Assembly: GCA_003389215.1 (NCBI GenBank)
Contig: QQVP01000055.1
Location: forward strand, 1 to 64,000
DNA: 64,000 nucleotides
Direction of reading: 5' to 3'
Origin: Planctomycetota bacterium
GTDB lineage: Bacteria; Planctomycetota; Planctomycetia; Pirellulales; UBA7805
Both the position numbers and the translations under genes were made by a program. The notes under the pieces were generated by a model. It was given only the letters and a program-made list of their open reading frames with translations, did no database searches and was not told the origin of the DNA. Positions 9,989-19,382 of this stretch are shown piece by piece. Positions within the stretch are counted from its first letter, which is position 1. Each line of letters begins with the position of its first letter.

Positions 9989-10342
9989 TTGGCGAGAGAG
10001 GACAGCCAGCTCGAGTCGGCGCTGGTCTACGCGCTGCTGTTCACCGCCTTCGCGATGTTCGTGCTGGCGATGATGGCTCCCCGCTACGAGCGCCGTCAGA
10101 CCGAAATCGAAAACGAGTTTCGCGGCATTCAAGAAATGCAGCGGCGGGCCGGCGGCGCCGAGGCGTCGCCCGTACCGCGTGAACCCAATCGCGCGGGCGA
10201 CCGAGGCGCGCCGCAGATTTCACTACGGCCGCTGTGGTTGCTGCTGGGGTTGATTATGGTTGTCACTTGGGCGGCCCTCGTTTGGCGGCGAGCGCGACGG
10301 ACCATGCGGGCCAGAGAAGAAGCGGGAACGGGGTCGACATGA
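9989..10342 (+). CDS. Two-helix membrane protein, 117 aa, TTG start
   Basis: One hydrophobic helix lies near the N-terminus (LVYALLFTAFAMFVLAMM, about 12-29) and another near the C-terminus (LWLLLGLIMVVTWAALVW, about 82-99). A charged linker separates them. The start is a TTG at 9989 preceded by AGGGAG. The stop codon overlaps the ATG of the following membrane protein (ATGA), which indicates translational coupling. I recognise no family. The pair probably forms a small membrane unit. Confidence 0.6.
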   Translation: MAREDSQLESALVYALLFTAFAMFVLAMMAPRYERRQTEIENEFRGIQEMQRRAGGAEASPVPREPNRAGDRGAPQISLRPLWLLLGLIMVVTWAALVWRRARRTMRAREEAGTGST

Positions 10343-10878
10343 ACTGGCTGATCGAAGATCCGACGGCCCTGATCCTTCTGGTCGTCTTCGTCCAGTTGAT
10401 TCTGTTGGTGGTGTTCTTTCGCACCGGTCGCGTCGTAATGCTGGGGTGGATCGGGGCCCTCCTCGTGCTGTTGGGGCTTGTCTTCCTCGTGGACTATCTC
10501 GTCGTGACCGATCGCGAGGCGGTCGCCCTTGTGCTGGATGAAATGGTCGCGGCGGCCGAGGCGAACGACGACGCGCGACTGCTGGCCACCATTTCACCGC
10601 GGGCGGACGGGCTCGACGAAGATGCGCGTGGACTGCTCGCACGCGTCGAAATCGATTGGCTCCAGATCATCGTCGGACCGAAGGTCATCGTCAACGAATT
10701 GACCAGCCCGGCATCGGCCACTGCGGAGTTCACGATCCAGGGCGAGGGCCGACTGAACGCGGGGGCCGTCGGCGGCATGCGCGGCCGCCACGTGCAGCCG
10801 TTCGTCATCCATTTCGAGCGCGACGGAGACCGCTGGCTGGCGACCCGCAGCGAGCCACGCTGGCCCTATTCCAGGTAG
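10339..10878 (+). CDS. Membrane-anchored protein with SnoaL/NTF2-like body, 179 aa
   Basis: There are two N-terminal transmembrane helices (about 9-25 and 32-51). A soluble part follows that begins DREAVALVLDEMVAAAEAND and continues with alternating strands, ending VIHFERDGDRWLATR. That pattern is reminiscent of NTF2-like folds, but this is only a resemblance. Its ATG overlaps the preceding stop by 4 bp. I cannot assign a function. Confidence 0.6.
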   Translation: MNWLIEDPTALILLVVFVQLILLVVFFRTGRVVMLGWIGALLVLLGLVFLVDYLVVTDREAVALVLDEMVAAAEANDDARLLATISPRADGLDEDARGLLARVEIDWLQIIVGPKVIVNELTSPASATAEFTIQGEGRLNAGAVGGMRGRHVQPFVIHFERDGDRWLATRSEPRWPYSR

Positions 10879-10912
10879 CGTGTCGGTCATGCGCGACGGG
10901 CGCGTCCGAAGT

Positions 10913-11794
10913 CTAGTGCGGCACGGCCCTGGGTCGTGGACGGTGGCCCTTGAAGCCGTGTCCGTGGAAGGGCACGCCGTAGCCGAAGCCCGAGTTGAAG
11001 CCGCTGTTGAAGAAGTCGCGATTCAACCCCCACTCGACGCTACCGGAGTGTTCATCCCAGTCGATCCGGCCGTGGTTGTCGAATTGTGAGCCGGTGGCGA
11101 AGCCGTTCCCGAAGCCGCCAAAGCCCCCAAAGCCGGGATGCACGAAGCCGGCACCGAAACCGGGGTAGCCGAAGCCGGGCTGGACGACGCCAGGGGGGAA
11201 TCCGCTACCGAAACCGAAGCCGCTGCCAAACCCGAAGCCAAAGCCGGGGTAGGGAACGCCGAACGGGGGCAAGCCGTAGCCAAAACCGGGGCCGCCCAGG
11301 AAGTGATCGCCGCGATAGCCGTGGCGATGGCCCAACGCGCGATGCCCGTCGACGCCGTCGTCGTCTTGGTCGTCAATGTCGCGGTCGTGATGATGTCCGC
11401 GGAATCGGCGGCGAACCTTGAAGCGATCCTCCTCGTATCGTCGGACCTCGCGGCGGAAGTCGGACGGTCCGAAGATGTCGTCGCCACGCTCGTCGAAGGG
11501 CTGGAAGAGCAGGGTGGAACCGAGGGCGATGGCACCGTTGCCCCAGGTCTCGACGGTGGTGTAGCGGTCGGTGCTGTTGCCAATTCGCAACGTGCTGTTG
11601 TTATGTCGAAACCCGCTCCGCTTGTAGACGGGACCAAAGGCATAATGGGCCGTCGGATCGGGGGCGAATTGGGTAACTCGTTTCCCGGTATAGGGATCGT
11701 GAGTGAAGTCTGCGGGGAAGAAGAGCCAGTTTCCCTCGCCCGCCAGGGCTTCGCCGGCAACCAGAGTGAGTACGATTGTGAGGATTAAACGCAT
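10913..11794 (-). CDS. Secreted Gly/Phe- and His-rich protein, 293 aa
   Basis: It has a cleavable-looking signal peptide (MRLILTIVLTLVAGEALA). A middle region is rich in His and Asp (GHHHDRDIDDQDDDG). A long low-complexity part is built on PGFG/GFGSG units (about residues 165-250). The N-terminal portion (NWLFFPADFTHDPYTGKRV) is the only non-repetitive part. The chosen start has GGAAAGG about ten bases upstream; an earlier Met lacks one. A cell-surface or metal-binding structural role is a guess. It stands alone. Confidence 0.6.
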   Translation of the reverse strand: MRLILTIVLTLVAGEALAGEGNWLFFPADFTHDPYTGKRVTQFAPDPTAHYAFGPVYKRSGFRHNNSTLRIGNSTDRYTTVETWGNGAIALGSTLLFQPFDERGDDIFGPSDFRREVRRYEEDRFKVRRRFRGHHHDRDIDDQDDDGVDGHRALGHRHGYRGDHFLGGPGFGYGLPPFGVPYPGFGFGFGSGFGFGSGFPPGVVQPGFGYPGFGAGFVHPGFGGFGGFGNGFATGSQFDNHGRIDWDEHSGSVEWGLNRDFFNSGFNSGFGYGVPFHGHGFKGHRPRPRAVPH

Positions 11795-11913
11795 GGCAAC
11801 GACCCTTTCCAAGTTGCTCGTTCGTCGGTGCACTAGGGGTCGCGAATTGCGTGCCAATTGCGGGTCCGGCGGAGTCGCCGGCAGCGCGCGACCTACTCCT
11901 CGGTCGGCTTGTC

Positions 11914-12495
11914 TTACTCGCCCGACTCTCCGTCGTCGTCCGATTTCTGCTCGCTGACGATCATCAGGGTGCCAATGTCGCCCTCGTCCGGATCGAAGCG
12001 ATAGGTCTCCCCAGACTTGAGCGGCGGCAGCTCGATCTTGTTCGCGACGATGATCTCGCGGAGAAACTCGTCGTGGTCGCTGGGAAGCCGACCGTTCGTC
12101 GACTTGTAGAGTCGAAGCGCCTGGTCGATCTGAATCCTCTGGATCTTGGCCTTCACACCGAAGTAGGCCGAGATTGGCGTAGCGACCAGACCTGCGTCGA
12201 GCGGCTTGGTCACGAGCGCCGGCCGCTGTTCATCGCCGGCCGTCTCACCATCACCCGCCCCTTCTTCCGCGCCGGCCGTCGTGGCCGCATCTCCGTCGTC
12301 TTCCCCCGTCGGCTCCGCCACAGCACCGACCGCAGCCGGTGTAATCTCCGGAGGTCCGACCTCGGGCAACACCGTCTTCGCAGGCGGCTTGCTACAGCCC
12401 TGGCAAATCAACAGCAGCACGACCAACCACGCCGGCACCGGGCAAGACAGCCAGGCAGCACGTCTGGCCAAGCGAAGTTCGAGACATTGTTTCAT
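11914..12495 (-). CDS. Lipoprotein, 193 aa
   Basis: A signal sequence ends in the lipobox-like LLICQGC, so the protein is probably lipid-anchored at Cys34. A Glu/Ala/Gly-rich linker (about 45-90) leads to a C-terminal domain. That domain resembles the part of type II secretion pseudopilins after their helix: QIDQALRLYKSTNGRLPSDH and YRFDPDEGDIG. Similar lipoproteins are frequent in planctomycetes. Function is unknown. It is 55 bp upstream of the surE stop on the same strand. Confidence 0.6.
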   Translation of the reverse strand: MKQCLELRLARRAAWLSCPVPAWLVVLLLICQGCSKPPAKTVLPEVGPPEITPAAVGAVAEPTGEDDGDAATTAGAEEGAGDGETAGDEQRPALVTKPLDAGLVATPISAYFGVKAKIQRIQIDQALRLYKSTNGRLPSDHDEFLREIIVANKIELPPLKSGETYRFDPDEGDIGTLMIVSEQKSDDDGESGE

Positions 12496-12550
12496 CTTCG
12501 AGACGACCTTGCGAGTGACGAGAAAACAAGCCGATGGCCGAACGCCTTCA

Positions 12551-13309
12551 TTATAAATGAAGGTTCCACGACCGCATCTCGTCCATCACCGGCCCGCAGG
12601 TCATGTCGAAGTGCAGTGCGGTGAGCGTGACGTAGCCCTGGGCCGTCAGCGTGAGATCGCTCTCCCGCCCGGCACTCGGCGCCGGGGGCTCGTTACTGGC
12701 CCAAAAATAGGGCCGCCCCTTGGGATCGATCCGCTTCTCAAACTCCTCGCCGTAGCGATCGACCCCCATCGGCACGATGCGCAGCTCCGGTTTGCCTTCG
12801 AGCGCCGCGGTGGGGATGTTCAAGTTGTAAAGATGGGGCTCGGGCCCTTTGTGCTCGAGCAGTTGTTCGATCACACAACCGGCGATCTCGGCGGCTCGGG
12901 CGAAGTCGGCATGCTCGTCGTATTCGAGCGAGACGGCAATGCTGTCGATGCCGAAGAAGGCGCCTTCAATCGCCGCCGCGACCGTGCCGGAGTAGAGCAC
13001 GTTGATCCCGGCGTTGAGCCCGCCGTTGATCCCGCTCACAACCAGGCTGGGCCGCTCGGAACAGAACTCGGCGACCGCGATCTTGACGCAGTCGGCGGGA
13101 CTTCCTTCGACCGCCCAAGCGCGACGACGCTCGCCGTCAAACACTTCTTTACAAATGAGCGGACTCAGGTAGGTAATCGAGTGGCCGACGCCACTCTGCT
13201 CGGTCGCGGGGGCGACCACGCTGATCTTGCCCAGACGCTCGAGCACCGGTTCGAGGGCTGCCAAACCTGGCGCATAAACGCCGTCGTCGTTGGTTAAGAG
13301 AATCTGCAT
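12551..13309 (-). CDS. surE: 5'/3'-nucleotidase SurE, 252 aa
   Basis: This metal-dependent phosphatase acts on nucleoside monophosphates. The start MQILLTNDDG carries the metal-binding Asp pair. The loop with TEQSGVGHSITYLSP holds the metal-ligand Ser, and VSGINGGLNAG provides the Asn. SGTVAAAIEG is also conserved. The length is normal. The start is the ATG directly before QILLTNDDG; a longer frame upstream is not SurE-like. It is divergent from guaA, which lies 248 bp away. Confidence 0.94.
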   Translation of the reverse strand: MQILLTNDDGVYAPGLAALEPVLERLGKISVVAPATEQSGVGHSITYLSPLICKEVFDGERRRAWAVEGSPADCVKIAVAEFCSERPSLVVSGINGGLNAGINVLYSGTVAAAIEGAFFGIDSIAVSLEYDEHADFARAAEIAGCVIEQLLEHKGPEPHLYNLNIPTAALEGKPELRIVPMGVDRYGEEFEKRIDPKGRPYFWASNEPPAPSAGRESDLTLTAQGYVTLTALHFDMTCGPVMDEMRSWNLHL

Positions 13310-13481
13310 ATGTGCATACCGGCTGGTTCGAACGCCGATCGTAGGTCGCCCTTCAGGCGACGACAAGGGGCAGGCTTCCGTCGACACACGCACGAGTCGC
13401 CGGCGGTGTGCAAAACGCTTATTCCCGCCAGAACGGGCCTATTGTCGCCCGGCATACGGGGTCGATACAATTGGCCGTTTC

Positions 13482-13515
13482 CCGCCCGTCAGCGATGACG
13501 GGCGGTTTTCTTTTT
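13482..13515 (+). terminator. Strong intrinsic terminator upstream of guaA
   Basis: A perfect 9-bp GC-rich stem, CCGCCCGTC (13482-13490) with GACGGGCGG (13497-13505), encloses loop AGCGAT. It is followed at once by TTTTCTTTTT. It points toward guaA, ends 42 bp before the guaA start, and lies in a divergent intergenic region. It therefore cannot terminate surE. It would end a short leader transcript or small RNA. Confidence 0.8.
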
Positions 13516-13557
13516 CCGCGTGAGGGATCGCCGCGACCGGCGGCGCGGAGTAGCGTG

Positions 13558-15144
13558 ATGACAACGGTCACCCAGTCGGCAAACGATCCTGCCGCGCGTC
13601 TCTCGGGCGAGCGCGTGTTGGTGCTCGACTTCGGTTCGCAATATGCCCAGCTGATCGCACGACGCGTGCGCGAACAGGACGTCTACTGCGAGATCGTGCG
13701 ACACGATCTCTCCGCGGAGCGGATTCGCGAGTTGGCACCTCGCGGTCTGATTCTCTCGGGCGGTCCCGCAAGCGTCTACGAAGGCTCGGCCCCGCGCTGC
13801 GACGCCGAGATCTTCAAGCTGGGTGTTCCGGTGCTGGGAATTTGCTACGGCATGCAGCTGGCCTGCGAGGCCCTCGGCGGAAAGGTCGCAAGTTCGCCGC
13901 TGCGGGAATACGGACGGGCCCGCTGCCGCATCTCGGCCAAGGATGAGTCGCTCTTCGACGACGTTTCGCCGGAGACCGAGGTCTGGATGAGTCACGGCGA
14001 CCAGGTCACCAGCGTGTCGGAAGACTTCGTCGCCCTGGCCACGACCGAGACCTGTCCCGTCGCCGCGGTGAAGCACGCTTCGCTGCCGATCTACGGTTTG
14101 CAGTTTCATCCCGAGGTGACCCACACGCCCGAAGGCGGCAAGATCCTCTCCAACTTTCTGCTTCGCGTTTGCGGCTGCGAGGGGCTCTGGCGGATGGGCG
14201 ACTTCGCAGCGGCCGCGGTCGAACAAATTCGCGCCCGCGTGGGCGATCGACGCGTGATCTGCGGCCTCTCGGGCGGCGTCGATTCGTCGGTGGTCGCCGC
14301 GCTGATCTACCAGGCCATCGGTCCACAACTCTCCTGCATCCTGGTCGACAACGGGCTGCTGCGGAAGGACGAAGAAGACTCGGTCATCGAGGAGTTCACC
14401 AAGCACTTCCAGACCGACCTTCACGTGGTCAAGGCGGAAGACGAGTTCCTCGCGGCGCTGGCCGGGGTGACCGATCCTCAACAGAAACGGCAACGCATCG
14501 GCCACGCGTTCATCGAGTGCTTCGCCGCCGAGGCGGCCAAGATTGAGGATGCCCAGTTCCTCGCCCAAGGTACGCTCTATCCGGACGTCATCGAGAGCGG
14601 CGCTGCCCTCGATGGCCCGGCCGCCACCATCAAGCTGCACCACAACGTCGGCGGGCTGCCGGAGAATCTCGACTTCGAATTGATCGAGCCGCTTCGCGAT
14701 CTCTTCAAAGACGAAGTTCGCAAACTCGGTCTGCAGCTGGGTCTGCCAGAAAACATTGTCTGGCGGCATCCGTTCCCAGGCCCAGGCCTGGCGGTGCGAT
14801 GTCTCGGCGAGGTTACCAAGGAGCGGCTCGTCGCGCTGCGTGAAGCCGACTCGATCGTTGTCGAAGAGATCAAGGAAGCCGGGCTCTACCGCCAGACAGC
14901 GCAGGCCTTCGCGGTGCTGCTGCCGGTGCAGAGCGTCGGCGTGATGGGCGATGCCCGCACCTACGACAATGCGGTTGCGGTCCGTTGCGTCGACACGGAC
15001 GACTTCATGACCGCCGACTGGAGCCATCTGCCCTACGAGGTGCTGGCCCGCATTTCGACGCGGATCATCAACGAGGTCCAGGGCGTAAACCGGGTGACGT
15101 ACGACATCAGCTCGAAGCCACCCGCCACGATTGAGTGGGAGTAG
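13558..15144 (+). CDS. guaA: GMP synthase (glutamine-hydrolysing), 528 aa
   Basis: The enzyme aminates XMP to GMP, using glutamine and ATP. The class I amidotransferase domain (about 17-210) has nucleophile Cys in [10 protein letters not shown] and the His/Glu pair in [10 protein letters not shown]. The ATP pyrophosphatase domain has the P-loop [12 protein letters not shown]. The C-terminal dimerisation domain includes [17 protein letters not shown] and ends TIEWE. The start at 13558 is preceded by GGAG, and the extra N-terminal sequence is short. A terminator sits in its leader. guaB is also in this window. Confidence 0.97.
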   Translation: MTTVTQSANDPAARLSGERVLVLDFGSQYAQLIARRVREQDVYCEIVRHDLSAERIRELAPRGLILSGGPASVYEGSAPRCDAEIFKLGVPVLGICYGMQLACEALGGKVASSPLREYGRARCRISAKDESLFDDVSPETEVWMSHGDQVTSVSEDFVALATTETCPVAAVKHASLPIYGLQFHPEVTHTPEGGKILSNFLLRVCGCEGLWRMGDFAAAAVEQIRARVGDRRVICGLSGGVDSSVVAALIYQAIGPQLSCILVDNGLLRKDEEDSVIEEFTKHFQTDLHVVKAEDEFLAALAGVTDPQQKRQRIGHAFIECFAAEAAKIEDAQFLAQGTLYPDVIESGAALDGPAATIKLHHNVGGLPENLDFELIEPLRDLFKDEVRKLGLQLGLPENIVWRHPFPGPGLAVRCLGEVTKERLVALREADSIVVEEIKEAGLYRQTAQAFAVLLPVQSVGVMGDARTYDNAVAVRCVDTDDFMTADWSHLPYEVLARISTRIINEVQGVNRVTYDISSKPPATIEWE

Positions 15145-15233
15145 CGGCGCGCGATTCAGGAATCTTCCCCGCTCGGCGGTGCGGGCAGCCACAACCCTCT
15201 TGATGCCAACCCTCTTCGGTCTCAACACTTCGT

Positions 15234-15263
15234 TTGGTCTTCGATCTCGCGGTGTGGTAGGAT
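15234..15263 (+). promoter_or_regulatory. Likely promoter of the toxin-antitoxin pair
   Basis: TTGGTC (15234-15239) and TAGGAT (15258-15263) are separated by 18 bp, and a TG dinucleotide lies one base before the -10 (extended -10). Only six bases separate the -10 from the antitoxin ATG. Transcription would therefore start at or next to the start codon, and the mRNA would be leaderless. Confidence 0.45.
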
Positions 15264-15269
15264 CAGAGT

Positions 15270-15533
15270 ATGAACGCGAAGCTGCCTCCCGAGATCCGCA
15301 AAGCGATCGAGCAGAATCCGCTCGACGTACGACTCGAAGATGAGGAGACAAACGCCGTCTACTTCATCATGGATGAGGCGACCCACCGTCGCGCGATGCT
15401 CGCCCTCAAGGAACAGGAGGACAACCGGGCCATCGGCGAGGGCCTCCGACAAATGGAGCAGGGCGAGGGCAAGCCCTTCGAGGAGGTCGATCGGGCAATG
15501 CGAAGCGAATTCCCGGGGCAGCGGCCGGCATGA
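15270..15533 (+). CDS. Antitoxin of a type II toxin-antitoxin pair, 87 aa
   Basis: This is a small acidic protein placed directly before a ParE/RelE-type toxin with a 4-bp ATGA overlap, the usual order. It begins PPEIRKAIEQNP, has a strand-rich middle (NAVYFIMDEATHRRAML) and ends in an acidic Glu-rich tail (QMEQGEGKPFEEVDRAM) of the kind that wraps the toxin. It should bind its own promoter, although no helix-turn-helix is obvious. Identification rests mainly on the partner and arrangement. Confidence 0.75.
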   Translation: MNAKLPPEIRKAIEQNPLDVRLEDEETNAVYFIMDEATHRRAMLALKEQEDNRAIGEGLRQMEQGEGKPFEEVDRAMRSEFPGQRPA

Positions 15534-15847
15534 GCCTGTCCGTTGTCGTCATGCCTCGCGCGGAGGCCGACTTGCGCGAGATCGCGAACTGGTGGGCAAC
15601 GAACCGTTCGTCCGAGCAGGCGGGTCGCTGGCTGGACGGGATCTTCGAGGCCATCGGCTCTCTGAGCGAAAACCCGGATCGGCGACCTCGCGCTCGCGAA
15701 GACAGACGACATCGCTACGAGCTGCGAGAACTACACTTCGGCTTGGGTTCGCGGGCCACGCATCGCGTCATCTTCACGATTCGCCCCGAGAAAGTCGTCG
15801 TGCTTACGGTTCGCCACCTCGCTCAGGACGACTGGGATGCGGTCTAG
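15530..15847 (+). CDS. ParE/RelE-superfamily toxin, 105 aa
   Basis: The protein shows the family layout. An N-terminal strand VVVMPRAEADL leads to two helices (IANWWATNRSSEQAGRWLD, IFEAIGSLSENP) and then a beta-sheet (ELRELHFGLGSRATHRVIFTI and VVVLTVRHLAQDDW). Basic residues are concentrated in the middle. RelE members cleave mRNA on the ribosome and ParE members poison gyrase; the sequence alone does not decide. It is translationally coupled to the antitoxin. Confidence 0.85.
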   Translation: MSLSVVVMPRAEADLREIANWWATNRSSEQAGRWLDGIFEAIGSLSENPDRRPRAREDRRHRYELRELHFGLGSRATHRVIFTIRPEKVVVLTVRHLAQDDWDAV

Positions 15848-15904
15848 CATCGCGTCCGCATTTGCGACTCCAGCGAATAAGTCGCGGCACCTTGATGGCC
15901 GCGG

Positions 15905-16450
15905 TCACGCCTCGACCCGCTGGTCGATCATCCGCTCGTCGAAGACTTCGAAGCCCGCCTGCTGATAGAGCGGCCGCGCCGCGGGGTGGTCAAGCTCGCA
16001 GGTATGCAGCCACAGCCGCGACGGCGAGTAGGCCCAGGCACGCAACACCAGCCAGTTGAGCAGGAACTTGCCGAGGCCACGACCCGTGTACTTCTCGATG
16101 AGGCCAAAATAGGCGAGCTCGATTTCGTCGCCTTGCCGCCGGTCCAGTTCTCCGAAGCCGGCCGGTTCGCCGTCGACGCGAAGTACGTAGACCTCGACCC
16201 GCTCGTCCTGAATCGTTTCGGCCAGCTCTTCATCGGACAGTAGATCACGATCGATCCACTTCCACTTGGCCCCGACCGCGTTGTAGAGCGTGCGATAGTA
16301 GCGCACCGAAGGGGCGATGGCCCGAGTCACACGCGTCCCGGGGACGGGATGCGACAGCTCCCGACCGAGATTCTCGCGCATTTCGAGATACCACCGCCGC
16401 ACGGAGATCGTCTTCAGCGGCCGCGAGGGACTCTCGGTCATCGACGCCAT
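15905..16450 (-). CDS. GNAT-family N-acetyltransferase, 181 aa
   Basis: An acetyl-CoA-dependent acyltransferase is suggested by the GNAT core. VYVLRVDGEPAGFGELDRR is strands 2-3, and ELAYFGLIEKYTGRGLGKFLLNWL contains the acetyl-CoA motif R/Q-x-x-G-x-G/A as YTGRGLGKF. The C-terminal strand and helix are HTCELDHPAARPLYQQAGFEVF. The start at 16450 has GAGAGG just upstream. It follows the DUF4242-like gene by 50 bp on the same strand. The substrate is unknown. Confidence 0.85.
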   Translation of the reverse strand: MASMTESPSRPLKTISVRRWYLEMRENLGRELSHPVPGTRVTRAIAPSVRYYRTLYNAVGAKWKWIDRDLLSDEELAETIQDERVEVYVLRVDGEPAGFGELDRRQGDEIELAYFGLIEKYTGRGLGKFLLNWLVLRAWAYSPSRLWLHTCELDHPAARPLYQQAGFEVFDERMIDQRVEA

Positions 16451-16500
16451 ATCCTCTCGCCCTGCGACGGCCACTCTGCCGCCGTATACTTCGCCGCCGG

Positions 16501-16773
16501 CTATTCCGCGGTCGTCGGATCGATCACCTCGACGACCTGCGAGACACGATTGGCCGGAAAACCGCCCAACTCGGCATGCTTGCGAACCAGTTCTTCGTTC
16601 GGGGCGATGTAGACGCAATAGACCTTGTCGCCGGTGACGTAGCTCTGCACCCATTGAATCGTGGGGCCGAGTTCCTTGAGGACTCCACACGACTTCTGGG
16701 AAATGCCCTGGAGGTCGTCGCCGGAAAGGTCACCCGCCCCGGGAATCTCGCGTTCGATGACGTACTTTGGCAT
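16501..16773 (-). CDS. DUF4242-like (nickel-binding type) protein, 90 aa
   Basis: The opening MPKYVIEREIPGAGDLS is the hallmark of DUF4242 proteins. At least one characterised member of that family binds nickel. The pattern continues with LGPTIQWVQSYVTGDKVYCVYIAPNEELVRKHAE. A Shine-Dalgarno AGGAG precedes the ATG at 16771-16773, and the upstream extension of the frame is low-complexity. It is probably cytoplasmic and co-transcribed with the following GNAT gene. Confidence 0.85.
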   Translation of the reverse strand: MPKYVIEREIPGAGDLSGDDLQGISQKSCGVLKELGPTIQWVQSYVTGDKVYCVYIAPNEELVRKHAELGGFPANRVSQVVEVIDPTTAE

Positions 16774-17050
16774 AGTTCGCTCCTGTGGCGGCAGAGGGGC
16801 CGCTGCTAGTTCGAGGGAATGTTCTGCGGTATGGTGATGAGCTTGTAGCGCAGGTCGGGAGGGCTCGGTATCGAGACCGAGTGCCGGTCCGTTGGCCGCT
16901 GAGTCCTCGGGCCCGCCCAGAGGCCCAGCCCAGAGGCCGCGCCGACTCGACCAGCGCAGCTTAACGATCACGCCTTCGCGTCGCAACTCGCGCCGCAAGC
17001 GATTCAGTGCTTACTCAGTCGACCGGAACAGAAAATCCCGCGAACGGAAT

Positions 17051-18727
17051 ATGGGCAAGAAATACATTTATCAAATGGGTGGGCTGACCAAGAAGTTCGG
17101 TCAGCGCGAGGTCCTCAAGGACATTTGGCTCTCGTTCTATCCCGGTGCCAAGATCGGCGTGTTGGGACGGAACGGCTCGGGCAAGAGTACGCTGTTGCGG
17201 ATTATGGCCGGCGTGGAAAAGGACTTTGACGGCGAGGCCCAGCTCACCGAGGGCTTTTCGGTCGGGTACCTGTCCCAGGAGCCGGAACTCGATGCCTCGC
17301 TCGACGTGAAAGGGAACGTCGAACAGTCGGTCGCCGAGACCCGGGCGCTGCTCGACCGTTTCAATGACATCAACATGCGACTCGGCGAACCGATGGAGCC
17401 CGAGGCGATGGAGAAGCTGCTCGCCGAGCAGGCACGGGTGCAAGATCAGATCGACGCGGCCAATGCCTGGGAGCTAGATCGGCAGATGGAAATCGCCATG
17501 GACGCGATGAACCTGCCGCCAGGCGACGCCGACGTCTCGAAGCTCTCGGGCGGCGAGCGGCGACGCGTCGCGCTCTGCAAGATCCTGCTCGAGCGGCCCG
17601 ATCTGCTGTTGCTCGATGAGCCGACCAATCATCTCGACGCCGACAGCGTGGCCTGGCTCGAGCGACACCTGGCCGAATATCCCGGCACCGTCGTGGCGGT
17701 GACCCACGACCGCTACTTCCTCGACAACGTGGCGGGTTGGATCCTGGAACTCGACCGCGGCGAGGGCATTCCCTGGGAAGGGAACTACTCTTCGTGGCTC
17801 GAACAGAAACAGGAACGCCTGGCTCGTGAGGAGAAGGCGGCGCAGGCTCGCCAGAAGACGCTGGCCCGCGAGCTGGAGTGGATTCGCATGGCTCCTCGGG
17901 CTCGGCAATCGAAGAGCAAGGCCCGCATCAAGGCCTATGAGCAGATGTCGAGCGAGGGGTTTCAGGAGCGACCCGACGAGTTCGAGATGCAGATCCCGCC
18001 CGGCAAGCGGCTGGGCGAGAACGTGATTACGGCGACGCATCTTTCCAAGGCCTTTGGCGACAACGTGCTGTTCGACGATCTGGAGTTTCGCTTGCCGCCC
18101 GGCGGAATCGTCGGTGTCGTCGGAGCCAACGGCGCGGGCAAGACGACCCTGTTTCGCATGATCATCGGCGAGGAACAGCCCGACTCGGGTTCACTCAGCA
18201 TCGGCGAGACCGTCGAGCTGGGCTACGTCGACCAGTCACGCGACGAGCTTTCGCCCGAGGCGACCGTGTTCGAGGAGATTTCGGGGGGCCACGAGACGCT
18301 CGAGATGGGCGGCAAGAGCATCAACGCCCGGGCCTATGTTTCGCGATTCAACTTCCGCGGCACCGATCAGCAGAAGCAGGTCGGCAAGCTTTCGGGCGGC
18401 GAGCGAAACCGGGTTCACCTGGCGAAGTTACTGCGTCGGGGTTGCAACGTGCTGTTGTTGGACGAGCCGACGAACGATCTCGACGTCGACACGCTGCGGG
18501 CGCTGGAAGAGGCGGTATTGAACTTCGCCGGTTGTGCGGTGGTCGTGAGCCACGACCGCTGGTTCCTCGATCGATTGGCCACGCACATTCTCTCGTTCGA
18601 GGGTAACGGCTATGTCCACTGGTGTGAAGGCAACTACCAGACGTACGAAGAACAACGCCGCGAGCGGCTCGGCATGGCGGCCGACGAGCCGCATCGTTTC
18701 AAGTACAAGAAGTTGACCCGGGCGTAG
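17051..18727 (+). CDS. ettA: ABC-F protein EttA (energy-dependent translational throttle), 558 aa
   Basis: A duplicated ABC ATPase without membrane segments, acting at the ribosomal E site. The first cassette has Walker [10 protein letters not shown], signature [13 protein letters not shown] and Walker [13 protein letters not shown]. The second has [22 protein letters not shown] and [12 protein letters not shown]. The linker between them is highly charged ([20 protein letters not shown]), as in EttA. The start [20 protein letters not shown] matches the EttA subgroup, as does the length. An upstream in-frame extension is low-complexity and was not included. Confidence 0.95.
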   Translation: MGKKYIYQMGGLTKKFGQREVLKDIWLSFYPGAKIGVLGRNGSGKSTLLRIMAGVEKDFDGEAQLTEGFSVGYLSQEPELDASLDVKGNVEQSVAETRALLDRFNDINMRLGEPMEPEAMEKLLAEQARVQDQIDAANAWELDRQMEIAMDAMNLPPGDADVSKLSGGERRRVALCKILLERPDLLLLDEPTNHLDADSVAWLERHLAEYPGTVVAVTHDRYFLDNVAGWILELDRGEGIPWEGNYSSWLEQKQERLAREEKAAQARQKTLARELEWIRMAPRARQSKSKARIKAYEQMSSEGFQERPDEFEMQIPPGKRLGENVITATHLSKAFGDNVLFDDLEFRLPPGGIVGVVGANGAGKTTLFRMIIGEEQPDSGSLSIGETVELGYVDQSRDELSPEATVFEEISGGHETLEMGGKSINARAYVSRFNFRGTDQQKQVGKLSGGERNRVHLAKLLRRGCNVLLLDEPTNDLDVDTLRALEEAVLNFAGCAVVVSHDRWFLDRLATHILSFEGNGYVHWCEGNYQTYEEQRRERLGMAADEPHRFKYKKLTRA

Positions 18728-18876
18728 CAGCACTTCGTCGCGGTCACTCAGCCGCAGCTCTTGACGGTCTGCGGGAATTCCATTACCACGGTAGTCCCTT
18801 TGGACGAGAAAAGCATGACGGCGCGCGACGTTAGAACGACGCGCAAAAGACTCGATCGATTTGTTGAGGAAGCAAG

Positions 18877-19314
18877 ATGAGTATCATTCGACTGGGCTCG
18901 ACCAAGCAATATTCGGAAAATTGGGACGCGGCCTTCGGCGACGGCAAGCCCAAGAAGACGTCGACGGCGAAGAAGAAGACCGCCAAGAAGTCTTCGGCCA
19001 AGGCGAAGAAGTCGCCGAAGAAGCGCGGCAGCTCGGCGACCAAGAAGGCTGGCGGCTCGACCAAGAAGAAGTCGGCTTCGGCAAAGCGGTCGACGAAGAA
19101 GAAAGCAGCCGCGAAGAAGGCGGCGAGAAAGAAGAAGGGGGCCGCGAAGCGTTCGGCCAAGAAGAAGGCAGCGGCCAAGAAGAAATCGACCGCTGGCAAG
19201 AAATCGAAGACCGCCAAGAAGTCCGCGAAGAAGAAGGGCTCGACCAAGAAAAAGCCGGCGCGCCCTGCCAAGAAGGCCCGCCCCGCCAAGAAAAAGAAGG
19301 CTCACAAGAAGTAG
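18877..19314 (+). CDS. Lysine/alanine-rich histone H1-like protein, 145 aa
   Basis: The first 23 residues are a non-repetitive head ([21 protein letters not shown]). Everything after is a Lys/Ala/Ser/Thr tail of AAKKKS-type units, like eukaryotic linker-histone tails and bacterial HC1/HctB-type proteins. Such tails bind DNA or RNA. GAGGAAGC precedes the ATG. The gene stands between ettA and the selenoprotein gene on the same strand. A nucleoid role is inferred from composition only. Confidence 0.7.
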   Translation: MSIIRLGSTKQYSENWDAAFGDGKPKKTSTAKKKTAKKSSAKAKKSPKKRGSSATKKAGGSTKKKSASAKRSTKKKAAAKKAARKKKGAAKRSAKKKAAAKKKSTAGKKSKTAKKSAKKKGSTKKKPARPAKKARPAKKKKAHKK

Positions 19315-19382
19315 TCGAATTCGGGCCGGCTCCCTACAATGACGCGTAGACGAACGCGACCTCACCACGAGGAGTCTTGGCG

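Noticed and set aside
13489-15351. 620-codon minus-strand frame opposite guaA
   Set aside because: It is a shadow of a highly conserved GC-rich gene and has no recognisable motif of its own.
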